Below, in pieces: positions 24,801 through 36,639 of a stretch of DNA of 64,000 bases. Origin of the DNA: Coriaria nepalensis (taxonomy: Eukaryota > Streptophyta > Magnoliopsida > Cucurbitales > Coriariaceae); contig CP114481.1 of assembly GCA_027186245.1 (NCBI GenBank), positions 46,159,501 to 46,223,500 on the forward strand, given 5' to 3'. The number at the start of each line of letters is the position of its first letter. The stretch's first letter is position 1. The translations under genes and the position numbers were made by a program. Under the pieces are notes generated by a model, which worked only from the letters and a program-made list of their open reading frames with translations, had not been told where the DNA came from and searched no databases.

Positions 24801-26387
24801 TGTCCATTCGTTTAACCTTAAAATCATTTCAATGAGTCATTTCAACTCAATATCTTCTTTCAAAGCAATTCGAACGAATTCTATTTTTTCACTACAAACA
24901 CAACTTTTGTGCATAACTAAGCAAATCATCAATGCAAGGAAAGTGTGCATTCGTTTAACCTTAAAATCATTTCAATGAGTCATTTCAACTCAATATCTTC
25001 TTCCAAAGCAAGTCGAAGGCATTCTATTTTTTCACTACAAACACAAGTTTTGTGCATAACTTGCAAATGATCAATGCAAGGAAAGTGTGCATTCGTTTAA
25101 ACTTAAAATCATTTCAATGAGTCATTTCAACTCAATATCTTCTTTCAAAGCAAGTCGAAGGCATTTTATTTTTGCACTACAAACACAAGTTTTGTGCATA
25201 ACTTGCAAATGATCAATGCAAGGAAAGTGTGCATTCGTTTAATCTTAAAATCATTTCAATGAGTCATTTCAACTCAATATCTTCTTTCAAAGCAAGTCGA
25301 ACGCATTCTATTTTTTCACTACAAACACAAGTTTTGTGCATAACTTGCAAATGATCAATGCAAGGAAAGTGTGCATTCGTTTAACCTTAAAATCATTTCA
25401 ATGAGTCATTTCAAGTCAATATCTTCTTTGAAAGTAAGTCGAACGCATTCTATTTTCGCACTACAAACACAAGTTTTGTGCATAACTTGCAAATGATCAA
25501 CGCAAGGAAAGTGTCCATTCGTTTAACCTTAAAATCATTTCAATGAGTCATTTCAAGTCAATATCTTCTTTCAAAGCAATTCGAACGAATTCTATTTTTT
25601 CACTACAAACACAACTTTTGTGCATAAGTAAGCAAATCATCAATGCAAGGAAAGTGTGCATTCGCTTAACCTTAAAATCATTTCAATGAGTCATTTCAAC
25701 TCAATATCTTCTTTCAAAGCAAGTCGAAGGCATTTTATTTTTGCACTACAAACACAAGTTTTGTGCATAACTTGCAAATGATCAATGCAAGGAAAGTGTG
25801 CATTCGTTTAACCTTAAAATCATTTCAATGAGTCAGTCCAAGTCAATAACTTATTTCAAAGCATGTCGAACAAATTCTATTTTTGCACTACAAACACAAG
25901 TTTTGTGCATAACTTGCAAATGATCAAGGCAAGGAAAGTGTCCATTCGTTTAACCTTAAAATCATTTCAATGAGTCATTTCAACTCAATATCTTCTTTCA
26001 AAGCAATTCGAACGAATTCTATTTTTTCACTACAAACACAACTTTTGTGCATAACTAAGCAAATCATCAATGCAAGGAAAGTGTGCATTCGTTTAACCTT
26101 AAAATCATTTCAATGAGTCATTTCAACTCAATATTTTCTTCCAAAGCAAGTCGAAGGCATTTTATTTTTGCACTACAAACACAAGTTTTGTGCATAACTT
26201 GCAAATGATCAATGCAAGGAAAGTGTGCATTCGTTTAAACTTAAAATCATTTCAATGAGTCATTTCGACTCAATATCTTCTTTCAAAGCAAGTCGAAGGC
26301 ATTTTATTTTTGCACTACAAACACAAGTTTTGTGCATAACTTGCAAATGATCAATGCATGGAAAGTGTGCATCATTTAATCTTAAAA
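21840..26387 (+). repeat. HOR unit, 32 monomers (4548 bp), copy 1
   Basis: Every marker I compared recurs exactly 4548 bp later. They include CTTTGAAAGC, AATATTTTCTTCC (22862/27410), CTTTCTAAGC, AATGAATCAGTCC, AACTTAATATC, GTGTCTGTTCG, CATAAGTAAGC, AAAGCATGTCG (25858/30406), TTTCGACTC, and the one-base deletion GTGCATCATTTAATC (26371/30919). The length is 32 x 142 plus five TAAGC insertions minus one deletion, which gives exactly 4548. The left junction lies within a stretch identical in both alternatives (about 21831-21893). Confidence 0.87.
24152..24293 (+). repeat. Monomer variant GTGTCTGTTCG with following CTTCTTTTAAAGC
   Basis: GTGTGCATTCG reads GTGTCTGTTCG, and the next junction reads CTTCTTTTAAAGC rather than CTTCTTTCAAAGC. 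This linked pair is absent before 24 kb and recurs near 28780, 37448, 38300, 40009, 41000, 43555, 47390, 50656, 57190, 59037, 61308 and 63155. It is a marker for the middle and right parts of the array and defines several HOR periods (852, 4118 and 4548 bp). Confidence 0.8.
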
Positions 26388-29300
26388 TCATTTCAATGAG
26401 TCATTTCAAGTCAATATCTTCTTTCAAAGCAAGTCGAACGAATTCTAGTTTTGCACTACAGACACAACTTTTGTGCATAACTTGCAAATGATCATTGCAA
26501 GGAAAGTGTGCATTCGTTTAACCTTAAAATCATTTCAATAAGTCATTTCAAGTCAATATCTTCTTTCAAGGCAATTCGAACGAATTCTATTTTTTCACTA
26601 CAAACACAAGTTTTGTGCATAACTTGCAAATGATCAATGCAAGGAAAGTGTGCATTCGTTTAAACTTAAAATCATTTCAATGAGTCATTTCAACTCAATA
26701 TCTTCTTTCAAAGCAAGTCGAAGGCATTTTATTTTTGCACTACAAACACAAGTTTTGTGCATAACTTGCAAATGATCAATGCAAGGAAAGTGTGCATTCG
26801 TTTAATCTTAAAATCATTTCAATGAGTCATTTCAAGTCAATATCTTCTTTCAAAGCAATTCGAACGAATTCTATTTTTTCACTACAAACACAACTTTTGT
26901 GCATAACTAAGCAAATCATCAATGCAAGGAAAGTGTGCATTCGCTTAACCTTAAAATCATTTCAATGAGTCATTTCAACTCAATATCTTCTTTCAAAGCA
27001 AGTCGAACGCATTCTATTTTTTCACTACAAACACAAGTTTTGTGCATAACTTGCAAATGATCAATGCAAGGAAAGTGTGCATTCGTTTAACCTTAAAATC
27101 ATTTCAATGAGTCATTTCAAGTCAATATCTTCTTTGAAAGCAAGTCGAACGCATTCTATTTTCGCACTACAAACACAAGTTTTGTGCATAACTTGCAAAT
27201 GATCAACGCAAGGAAAGTGTCCATTCGTTTAACCTTAAAATCATTTCAATGAGTCATTTCAACTCAATATCTTCTTTCAAAGCAATTCGAACGAATTCTA
27301 CTTTTTCACTACAAACACAACTTTTGTGCATAACTAAGCAAATCATCAATGCAAGGAAAGTGTGCATTCGTTTAACCTTAAAATCATTTCAATGAGTCAT
27401 TTCAACTCAATATTTTCTTCCAAAGCAAGTCGAAGGCATTTTATTTTTGCACTACAAACACAAGTTTTGTGCGTAACTTGCAAATGATCAATGCAAGGAA
27501 AGTGTGCATTCGTTTAATCTTAAAATCATTTCAATGAGTCATTTCAAGTCAATATCTTCTTTCTAAGCAAGTCGAACGCATTCTCTTTTTGCACTACAAA
27601 CACAAGTTTTGTGCATAACTTGCCAATGATCAATGCAAGGAAAGTGTGCATTCGTTTAACCTTAAAATCATTTCAATGAATCAGTCCAAGTCAATAACTT
27701 ATTTCGAAGCAAGTCGAATGCATTCTATTTTTGCACTACAAACACAAGTTTTGTGCATAACTTGCAAATGATCAATGCAACGAAAATGTGCATTCGTTTA
27801 ACCTTAAAATCATTTCAATGAGTCATTTCAAGTCAATATCTTCTTTCAAAGCAATTCGAACGAATTCTATTTTTTCACTACAAACACAAGTTTTGTGCAT
27901 TACTTGCAAATGATCAATGCAAGGAAAGTGTGCATACCTTTAAACTTAATATCATTTCAATGAGTCATTTCAAGTCAATAACTTATTTCAAAGCAAGTCG
28001 AACGCATTCTATTTTTGTGCTACAAACACAACTTTTGTGCATAACTTGCAAATGATCAATGCAAGGAAAGTGTGCATTCGTTTAACCTTAAAATCATTTC
28101 AATGAGTCATTTCAAGTCAATATCTTCTTTCAAAGCAAGTCGAACGAATTCTAGTTTTGCACTACAGACACAACTTTTGTGCATAACTTGCAAATGATCA
28201 TTGCAAGGAAAGTGTGCATTCGTTTAACCTTAAAATCATTTCAATAAGTCATTTCAAGTCAATATCTTCTTTCAAGGCAATTCGAACGAATTCTATTTTT
28301 TCACTACAAACACAAGTTTTGTGCATAACTTGCAAATGATCAATGCAAGGAAAGTGTGCATTCGTTTAAACTTAAAATCATTTCAATGAGTCATTTCAAC
28401 TCAATATCTTCTTTCAAAGCAAGTCGAAGGCATTTTATTTTTGCACTACAAACACAAGTTTTGTGCATAACTTGCAAATGATCAATGCAAGGAAAGTGTG
28501 CATTCGTTTAATCTTAAAATCATTTCAATGAGTCATTTCAACTCAATATCTTCTTTCAAAGCAAGTCGAACGCATTCTATTTTTTCACTACAAACACAAG
28601 TTTTGTGCATAACTTGCAAATGATCAATGCAAGGAAAGTGTGCATTCGTTTAACCTTAAAATCATTTCAATGAGTCATTTCAAGTCAATATCTTCTTTGA
28701 AAGTAAGTCGAACGCATTCTATTTTCGCACTACAAACACAAGTTTTGTGCATAACTTGCAAATGATCAACGCAAGGAAAGTGTCTGTTCGTTTAACCTTA
28801 AAATCATTTCAATGAGTCATTTCAACTCAATATCTTCTTTTAAAGCAAGTCGAACGCATTCTATTTTTGCACTACAAACACAAGTTTTGTGCATAACTTG
28901 CAAATGATCAATGCAAGGAAAGTGTGCATTCGTTTAAACTTAAAATCATTTCAATGAGTCATTTCAAGTCAATATCTTCTTTCAAAGCAAGTCGAACGAA
29001 TTCTAGTTTTGCACTACAGACACAACTTTTGTGCAAAACTTGCAAATGATCATTGCAAGGAAAGTGTGCATTCGTTTAACCTTAAAATCATTTCAATGAG
29101 TCATTTCAACTCAATATCTTCTTTCAAAGCAAGTCGAAGGCATTTTATTTTTGCACTACAAACACAAGTTTTGTGCATAACTTGCAAATGATCAATGCAA
29201 GGAAAGTGTGCATTCGTTTAACCTTAAAATCATTTCAATGAGTCAGTCCAAGTCAATAACTTATTTCAAAGCAAGTCGAACAAATTCTATTTTTGCACTA

Positions 29301-30935
29301 CAAACACAAGTTTTGTGCATAACTTGCAAATGATCAACGCAAGGAAAGTGTCCATTCGTTTAACCTTAAAATCATTTCAATGAGTCATTTCAACTCAATA
29401 TCTTCTTTCAAAGCAATTCGAACGAATTCTATTTTTTCACTACAAACACAACTTTTGTGCATAACTAAGCAAATCATCAATGCAAGGAAAGTGTGCATTC
29501 GTTTAACCTTAAAATCATTTCAATGAGTCATTTCAACTCAATATCTTCTTCCAAAGCAAGTCGAAGGCATTCTATTTTTTCACTACAAACACAAGTTTTG
29601 TGCATAACTTGCAAATGATCAATGCAAGGAAAGTGTGCATTCGTTTAAACTTAAAATCATTTCAATGAGTCATTTCAACTCAATATCTTCTTTCAAAGCA
29701 AGTCGAAGGCATTTTATTTTTGCACTACAAACACAAGTTTTGTGCATAACTTGCAAATGATCAATGCAAGGAAAGTGTGCATTCGTTTAATCTTAAAATC
29801 ATTTCAATGAGTCATTTCAACTCAATATCTTCTTTCAAAGCAAGTCGAACGCATTCTATTTTTTCACTACAAACACAAGTTTTGTGCATAACTTGCAAAT
29901 GATCAATGCAAGGAAAGTGTGCATTCGTTTAACCTTAAAATCATTTCAATGAGTCATTTCAAGTCAATATCTTCTTTGAAAGTAAGTCGAACGCATTCTA
30001 TTTTCGCACTACAAACACAAGTTTTGTGCATAACTTGCAAATGATCAACGCAAGGAAAGTGTCCATTCGTTTAACCTTAAAATCATTTCAATGAGTCATT
30101 TCAAGTCAATATCTTCTTTCAAAGCAATTCGAACGAATTCTATTTTTTCACTACAAACACAACTTTTGTGCATAAGTAAGCAAATCATCAATGCAAGGAA
30201 AGTGTGCATTCGCTTAACCTTAAAATCATTTCAATGAGTCATTTCAACTCAATATCTTCTTTCAAAGCAAGTCGAAGGCATTTTATTTTTGCACTACAAA
30301 CACAAGTTTTGTGCATAACTTGCAAATGATCAATGCAAGGAAAGTGTGCATTCGTTTAACCTTAAAATCATTTCAATGAGTCAGTCCAAGTCAATAACTT
30401 ATTTCAAAGCATGTCGAACAAATTCTATTTTTGCACTACAAACACAAGTTTTGTGCATAACTTGCAAATGATCAAGGCAAGGAAAGTGTCCATTCGTTTA
30501 ACCTTAAAATCATTTCAATGAGTCATTTCAACTCAATATCTTCTTTCAAAGCAATTCGAACGAATTCTATTTTTTCACTACAAACACAACTTTTGTGCAT
30601 AACTAAGCAAATCATCAATGCAAGGAAAGTGTGCATTCGTTTAACCTTAAAATCATTTCAATGAGTCATTTCAACTCAATATTTTCTTCCAAAGCAAGTC
30701 GAAGGCATTTTATTTTTGCACTACAAACACAAGTTTTGTGCATAACTTGCAAATGATCAATGCAAGGAAAGTGTGCATTCGTTTAAACTTAAAATCATTT
30801 CAATGAGTCATTTCGACTCAATATCTTCTTTCAAAGCAAGTCGAAGGCATTTTATTTTTGCACTACAAACACAAGTTTTGTGCATAACTTGCAAATGATC
30901 AATGCATGGAAAGTGTGCATCATTTAATCTTAAAA
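26388..30935 (+). repeat. HOR unit, 32 monomers (4548 bp), copy 2
   Basis: Immediately follows copy 1. I saw no difference at the diagnostic positions compared. Collinearity ends near 30936: the next monomer again begins as TAG class, but continues with AATCAGTCATTTC and a CATTCTATATTTTCACTATAAAC monomer instead of the AATAAG and GGCAATTCG monomers. Such similarity points to a recent duplication, or to an assembly duplication. Confidence 0.86.
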
Positions 30936-31211
30936 TCATTTCAATGAGTCATTTCAAGTCAATATCTTCTTTCAAAGCAAGTCGAACGAATTCTAGTTTT
31001 GCACTACAGACACAACTTTTGTGCATAACTTGCAAATGATCATTGCAAGGAAAGTGTGCATTCGTTTAACCTTAAAATCATTTCAATCAGTCATTTCAAG
31101 TCAATATCTTCTTTCAAAGCAAGTCGAACGCATTCTATATTTTCACTATAAACACAAGTTTTGTGCATAACTTGCAAATGATCAATGCAAGGAAAGTGTG
31201 CATTCGTTTAA
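29507..31211 (+). repeat. HOR unit, 12 monomers (1705 bp), copy 1
   Basis: Overlaps the distal part of 32-monomer copy 2 and is repeated at 31212-32916. Shared markers are GAAGGCATTCTATTTTTTC (29565/31270), CTTTGAAAGTAAG, CATAAGTAAGC, AAAGCATGTCG (30406/32111) and GTGCATCATTTAATC. The length equals 12 x 142 plus two insertions minus one deletion. Confidence 0.82.
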
Positions 31212-32916
31212 ACTTAAAATCATTTCAATGAGTCATTTCAACTCAATATCTTCTTCCAAAGCAAGTCGAAGGCATTCTATTTTTTCACTACAAACACAAG
31301 TTTTGTGCATAACTTGCAAATGATCAATGCAAGGAAAGTGTGCATTCGTTTAAACTTAAAATCATTTCAATGAGTCATTTCAACTCAATATCTTCTTTCA
31401 AAGCAAGTCGAAGGCATTTTATTTTTGCACTACAAACACAAGTTTTGTGCATAACTTGCAAATGATCAATGCAAGGAAAGTGTGCATTCGTTTAATCTTA
31501 AAATCATTTCAATGAGTCATTTCAACTCAATATCTTCTTTCAAAGCAAGTCGAACGCATTCTATTTTTTCACTACAAACACAAGTTTTGTGCATAACTTG
31601 CAAATGATCAATGCAAGGAAAGTGTGCATTCGTTTAACCTTAAAATCATTTCAATGAGTCATTTCAAGTCAATATCTTCTTTGAAAGTAAGTCGAACGCA
31701 TTCTATTTTCGCACTACAAACACAAGTTTTGTGCATAACTTGCAAATGATCAACGCAAGGAAAGTGTCCATTCGTTTAACCTTAAAATCATTTCAATGAG
31801 TCATTTCAAGTCAATATCTTCTTTCAAAGCAATTCGAACGAATTCTATTTTTTCACTACAAACACAACTTTTGTGCATAAGTAAGCAAATCATCAATGCA
31901 AGGAAAGTGTGCATTCGCTTAACCTTAAAATCATTTCAATGAGTCATTTCAACTCAATATCTTCTTTCAAAGCAAGTCGAAGGCATTTTATTTTTGCACT
32001 ACAAACACAAGTTTTGTGCATAACTTGCAAATGATCAATGCAAGGAAAGTGTGCATTCGTTTAACCTTAAAATCATTTCAATGAGTCAGTCCAAGTCAAT
32101 AACTTATTTCAAAGCATGTCGAACAAATTCTATTTTTGCACTACAAACACAAGTTTTGTGCATAACTTGCAAATGATCAAGGCAAGGAAAGTGTCCATTC
32201 GTTTAACCTTAAAATCATTTCAATGAGTCATTTCAACTCAATATCTTCTTTCAAAGCAATTCGAACGAATTCTATTTTTTCACTACAAACACAACTTTTG
32301 TGCATAACTAAGCAAATCATCAATGCAAGGAAAGTGTGCATTCGTTTAACCTTAAAATCATTTCAATGAGTCATTTCAACTCAATATTTTCTTCCAAAGC
32401 AAGTCGAAGGCATTTTATTTTTGCACTACAAACACAAGTTTTGTGCATAACTTGCAAATGATCAATGCAAGGAAAGTGTGCATTCGTTTAAACTTAAAAT
32501 CATTTCAATGAGTCATTTCGACTCAATATCTTCTTTCAAAGCAAGTCGAAGGCATTTTATTTTTGCACTACAAACACAAGTTTTGTGCATAACTTGCAAA
32601 TGATCAATGCATGGAAAGTGTGCATCATTTAATCTTAAAATCATTTCAATGAGTCATTTCAAGTCAATATCTTCTTTCAAAGCAAGTCGAACGAATTCTA
32701 GTTTTGCACTACAGACACAACTTTTGTGCATAACTTGCAAATGATCATTGCAAGGAAAGTGTGCATTCGTTTAACCTTAAAATCATTTCAATCAGTCATT
32801 TCAAGTCAATATCTTCTTTCAAAGCAAGTCGAACGCATTCTATATTTTCACTATAAACACAAGTTTTGTGCATAACTTGCAAATGATCAATGCAAGGAAA
32901 GTGTGCATTCGTTTAA
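31212..32916 (+). repeat. HOR unit, 12 monomers (1705 bp), copy 2
   Basis: Second copy, collinear to the end, including the unusual CATTCTATATTTTCACTATAAAC monomer (31131 in copy 1, 32836 here). Its presence shows this duplication happened after, or independently of, the 4548-bp event, because 32-monomer copy 1 lacks that monomer downstream. Confidence 0.82.
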
Positions 32917-33049
32917 ACTTAAAATCATTTCAATGAGTCATTTCAACTCAATATCTTCTTTCAAAGCAAGTCGAAGGCATTTTATTTTTGCACTACAAAC
33001 ACAAGTTTTGTGCATAACTTGCAAATGATCAATGCATGGAAAGTGTGCA

Positions 33050-34121
33050 TTCGTTTAACCTTAAAATCATTTCAATGAGTCATTTCAAGTCAATATCTTC
33101 TTTCAAAGCAATTCGAACGAATTCTATTTTTTCACTACAAACACAACTTTTGTGCATAAGTAAGCAAATCATCAATGCAAGGAAAGTGTGCATTCGCTTA
33201 ACCTTAAAATCATTTCAATGAGTCATTTCAACTCAATATCTTCTTTCAAAGCAAGTCGAAGGCATTTTATTTTTGCACTACAAACACAAGTTTTGTGCAT
33301 AACTTGCAAATGATCAATGCAAGGAAAGTGTGCATTCGTTTAACCTTAAAATCATTTCAATGAGTCAGTCCAAGTCAATAACTTATTTCAAAGCATGTCG
33401 AACAAATTCTATTTTTGCACTACAAACACAAGTTTTGTGCATAACTTGCAAATGATCAAGGCAAGGAAAGTGTCCATTCGTTTAACCTTAAAATCATTTC
33501 AATGAGTCATTTCAACTCAATATCTTCTTTCAAAGCAATTCGAACGAATTCTATTTTTTCACTACAAACACAACTTTTGTGCATAACTAAGCAAATCATC
33601 AATGCAAGGAAAGTGTGCATTCGTTTAACCTTAAAATCATTTCAATGAGTCATTTCAACTCAATATTTTCTTCCAAAGCAAGTCGAAGGCATTTTATTTT
33701 TGCACTACAAACACAAGTTTTGTGCATAACTTGCAAATGATCAATGCAAGGAAAGTGTGCATTCGTTTAAACTTAAAATCATTTCAATGAGTCATTTCGA
33801 CTCAATATCTTCTTTCAAAGCAAGTCGAAGGCATTTTATTTTTGCACTACAAACACAAGTTTTGTGCATAACTTGCAAATGATCAATGCATGGACAGTGT
33901 GCATCATTTAATCTTAAAATCATTTCAATGAGTCATTTCAAGTCAATATCTTCTTTCAAAGCAAGTCGAACGAATTCTAGTTTTGCACTACAGACACAAC
34001 TTTTGTGCATAACTTGCAAATGATCATTGCAAGGAAAGTGTGCATTCGTTTAACCTTAAAATCATTTCAATCAGTCATTTCAAGTCAATATCTTCTTTCA
34101 AAGCAAGTCGAACGCATTCTA
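33050..34121 (+). repeat. Truncated further copy of the 12-monomer unit (offset 9 monomers)
   Basis: Matches 31771-32842 at 1279 bp (9 x 142 plus one), so three monomers are missing relative to a complete third copy. The lead-in is a GAAGG monomer ending GCATGGAAAGTG followed directly by the ATTCGAAC/CATAAGTAAGC monomer. A private change, GGACAGTGTGCATC, lies near 33892. Similarity stops near 34122, where the TATATTTTC monomer of copy 2 is replaced by a standard one. Confidence 0.78.
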
Positions 34122-34667
34122 TTTTTGCACTACAAACACAAGTTTTGTGCATAACTTGCAAATGATCAATGCAAGGAAAGTGTGCATTCGTTTAACCTTA
34201 AAATCATTTCAATGAGTCATTTCAAGTCAATATCTTCTTTCAAAGCAAGTCGAACGAATTCTAGTTTTGCACTACAGACACAACTTTTGTGCATAACTTG
34301 CAAATGATCAATGCAAGGAAAGTGTGCATTCGTTTAACCTTAAAATCATTTCAATGAGTCATTTCAAGTCAATAACTTATTTCAAAGCAAGTCGAACGCA
34401 TTCTATTTTTGCACTACAAACACAAGTTTTGTGCATAACTTGCAAATGATCAATGCAAGGAAAGTGTGCATTCGTTTAACCTTAAAATCATTTCAATGAG
34501 TCATTTCAAGTCAATATCTTCTTTCAAAGCAAGTCGAACGAATTCTAGTTTTGCACTACAGACACAACTTTTGTGCATAACTTGCAAATGATCATTGCAA
34601 GGAAAGTGCGCATTCGTTTAACCTTAAAATCATTTCAATGAGTCATTTCAAGTCAATATCTTCTTTC
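34100..34667 (+). repeat. Two copies of a dimer (consensus-like + TAG class)
   Basis: Monomers starting at 34100 and 34384 are consensus-like (GCATTCTATTTTTGC) and alternate with TAG-class monomers at 34242 and 34526, giving a 284-bp unit. The first TAG monomer is mosaic (GATCAATGC, followed by AATAACTTATTTC). The second carries GTGCGCATTC. A third consensus-like monomer follows at 34668 but the next one is GAAGG class. Confidence 0.7.
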
Positions 34668-35049
34668 AAAGCAAGTCGAACGCATTCTATTTTTGCACTA
34701 CAAACACAAGTTTTGTGCATAACTTGCAAATGATCAATGCAAGGAAAGTGTGCATTCGTTTAAACTTAAAATCATTTCAATGAGTCATTTCAACTCAATA
34801 TCTTCTTTCAAAGCAAGTCGAAGGCATTTTATTTTTGCACTACAAACACAAGTTTTGTGCATAACTTGCAAATGATCAATGCAAGGAAAGTGTGCATTCG
34901 TTTAATCTTAAAATCATTTCAATGAGTCATTTCAAGTCAATATCTTCTTTCAAAGCAAGTCGAACGCATTCTATTTTTGCACTACAAACACAAGTTTAGT
35001 GCATAACTTGCAAATGATCAATGCAAGGAAAGTGTGCATTCGTTTAACC

Positions 35050-35725
35050 TTAAAATCATTTCAATGAGTCAGTCCAAGTCAATAACTTATTTCGAAGCAA
35101 GTCGAACGAATTCTATTTTTGCACTACAAACACAAGTTTTGTGCATAACTTGCAAATGATCAATGCAACGAAAATGTGCATTCGTTTAACCTTAAAATCA
35201 TTTCAATGAGTCATTTCAAGTCAATATCTTCTTTCAAAGCAAGTCGAACGCATTCTCTTTTTGCACTACAAACACAAGTTTTGTGCATAACTTGCCAATG
35301 ATCAATGCAAGGAAAGTGTGCATTCGTTTAACCTTAAAATCATTTCAATGAGTCAGTCCAAGTCAATAACTTATTTCGAAGCAAGTCGAACGAATTCTAT
35401 TTTTGCACTACAAACACAAGTTTTGTGCATAACTTGCAAATGATCAATGCAACGAAAATGTGCATTCGTTTAACCTTAAAATCATTTCAATGAGTTATTT
35501 CAACTCAATATCTTCTTTCAAAGCAAGTCGAACGCATTCTCTTTTTGCACTACAAACACAAGTTTTGTGCATAACTTGCCAATGATCAATGCAAGGAAAG
35601 TGTGCATTCGTTTAACCTTAAAATCATTTCAATGAGTCAGTCCAAGTCAATAACTTATTTCGAAGCAAGTCGAACGAATTCTATTTTTGCACTACAAACA
35701 CAAGTTTTGTGCATAACTTGCAAAT
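35050..35725 (+). repeat. Dimer HOR, 284 bp, about 2.4 copies
   Basis: Junctions reading CTTATTTCGAAGCAAG lie at 35093, 35377 and 35661, exactly 284 bp apart. Each is followed by a GCAACGAAAATG monomer, then a CATTCTCTTTTTG/CTTGCCAATG monomer. The third unit breaks off after its first half, which continues CAACGCAAGG with GTGTCC. The second copy differs at AGTTATTTCAACTC near 35495. Confidence 0.8.
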
Positions 35726-36639
35726 GATCAACGCAAGGAAAGTGTCCATTCGTTTAACCTTAAAATCATTTCAATGAGTCATTTCAACTCAATATCTTCT
35801 TTCAAAGCAATTCGAACGAATTCTATTTTTTCACTACAAACACAACTTTTGTGCATAACTAAGCAAATCATCAATGCAAGGAAAGTGTGCATTCGTTTAA
35901 CCTTAAAATCATTTCAATGAGTCATTTCAAGTCAATATCTTCTTTCAAAGCAAGTCGAACGCATTCTATTTTTGCACTACAAACACAAGTTTTGTGCATA
36001 ACTTGCAAATGATCAATGCAAGGAAAGTGTGCATTCGTTTAACCTTAAAATCATTTCAATGAGTCATTTCAAGTTAATAACTTATTTCAAAGCAAGTCGA
36101 ACGCATTCTATTTTTGTGCTACAAACACAAGTTTTGTGCATAACTTGCAAATGATCAATGCAAGGAAAGTGTGCATTCGTTTAACCTTAAAATCATTTCA
36201 ATGAGTCATTTCAAGTCAATATCTTCTTTCAAAGCAAGTCGAACGAATTCTAGTTTCGCACTACAGACACAACTTTTGTGCATAACTTGCAAATGATCAT
36301 TGCAAGGAAAGTGTGCATTCGTTTAACCTTAAAATCATTTCAATCAGTCATTTCAAGTCAATATCTCCTTTCAAAGCAAGTCGAACGCATTCTATTTTTG
36401 CACTACAAACACAAGTTTTGTGCATAACTTGCAAATGATCAATGCAAGGAAAGTGTGCATTCGTTTAAACTTAAAATCATTTCAATGAGTCATTTCAAGT
36501 CAATATCTTCTTTCAAAGCAAGTCGAACGAATTCTAGTTTTGCACTACAGACACAACTTTTGTGCATAACTTGCAAATGATCATTGCAAGGAAAGTGTGC
36601 ATTCGTTTAACCTTAAAATCATTTCAATGAGTCATTTCA

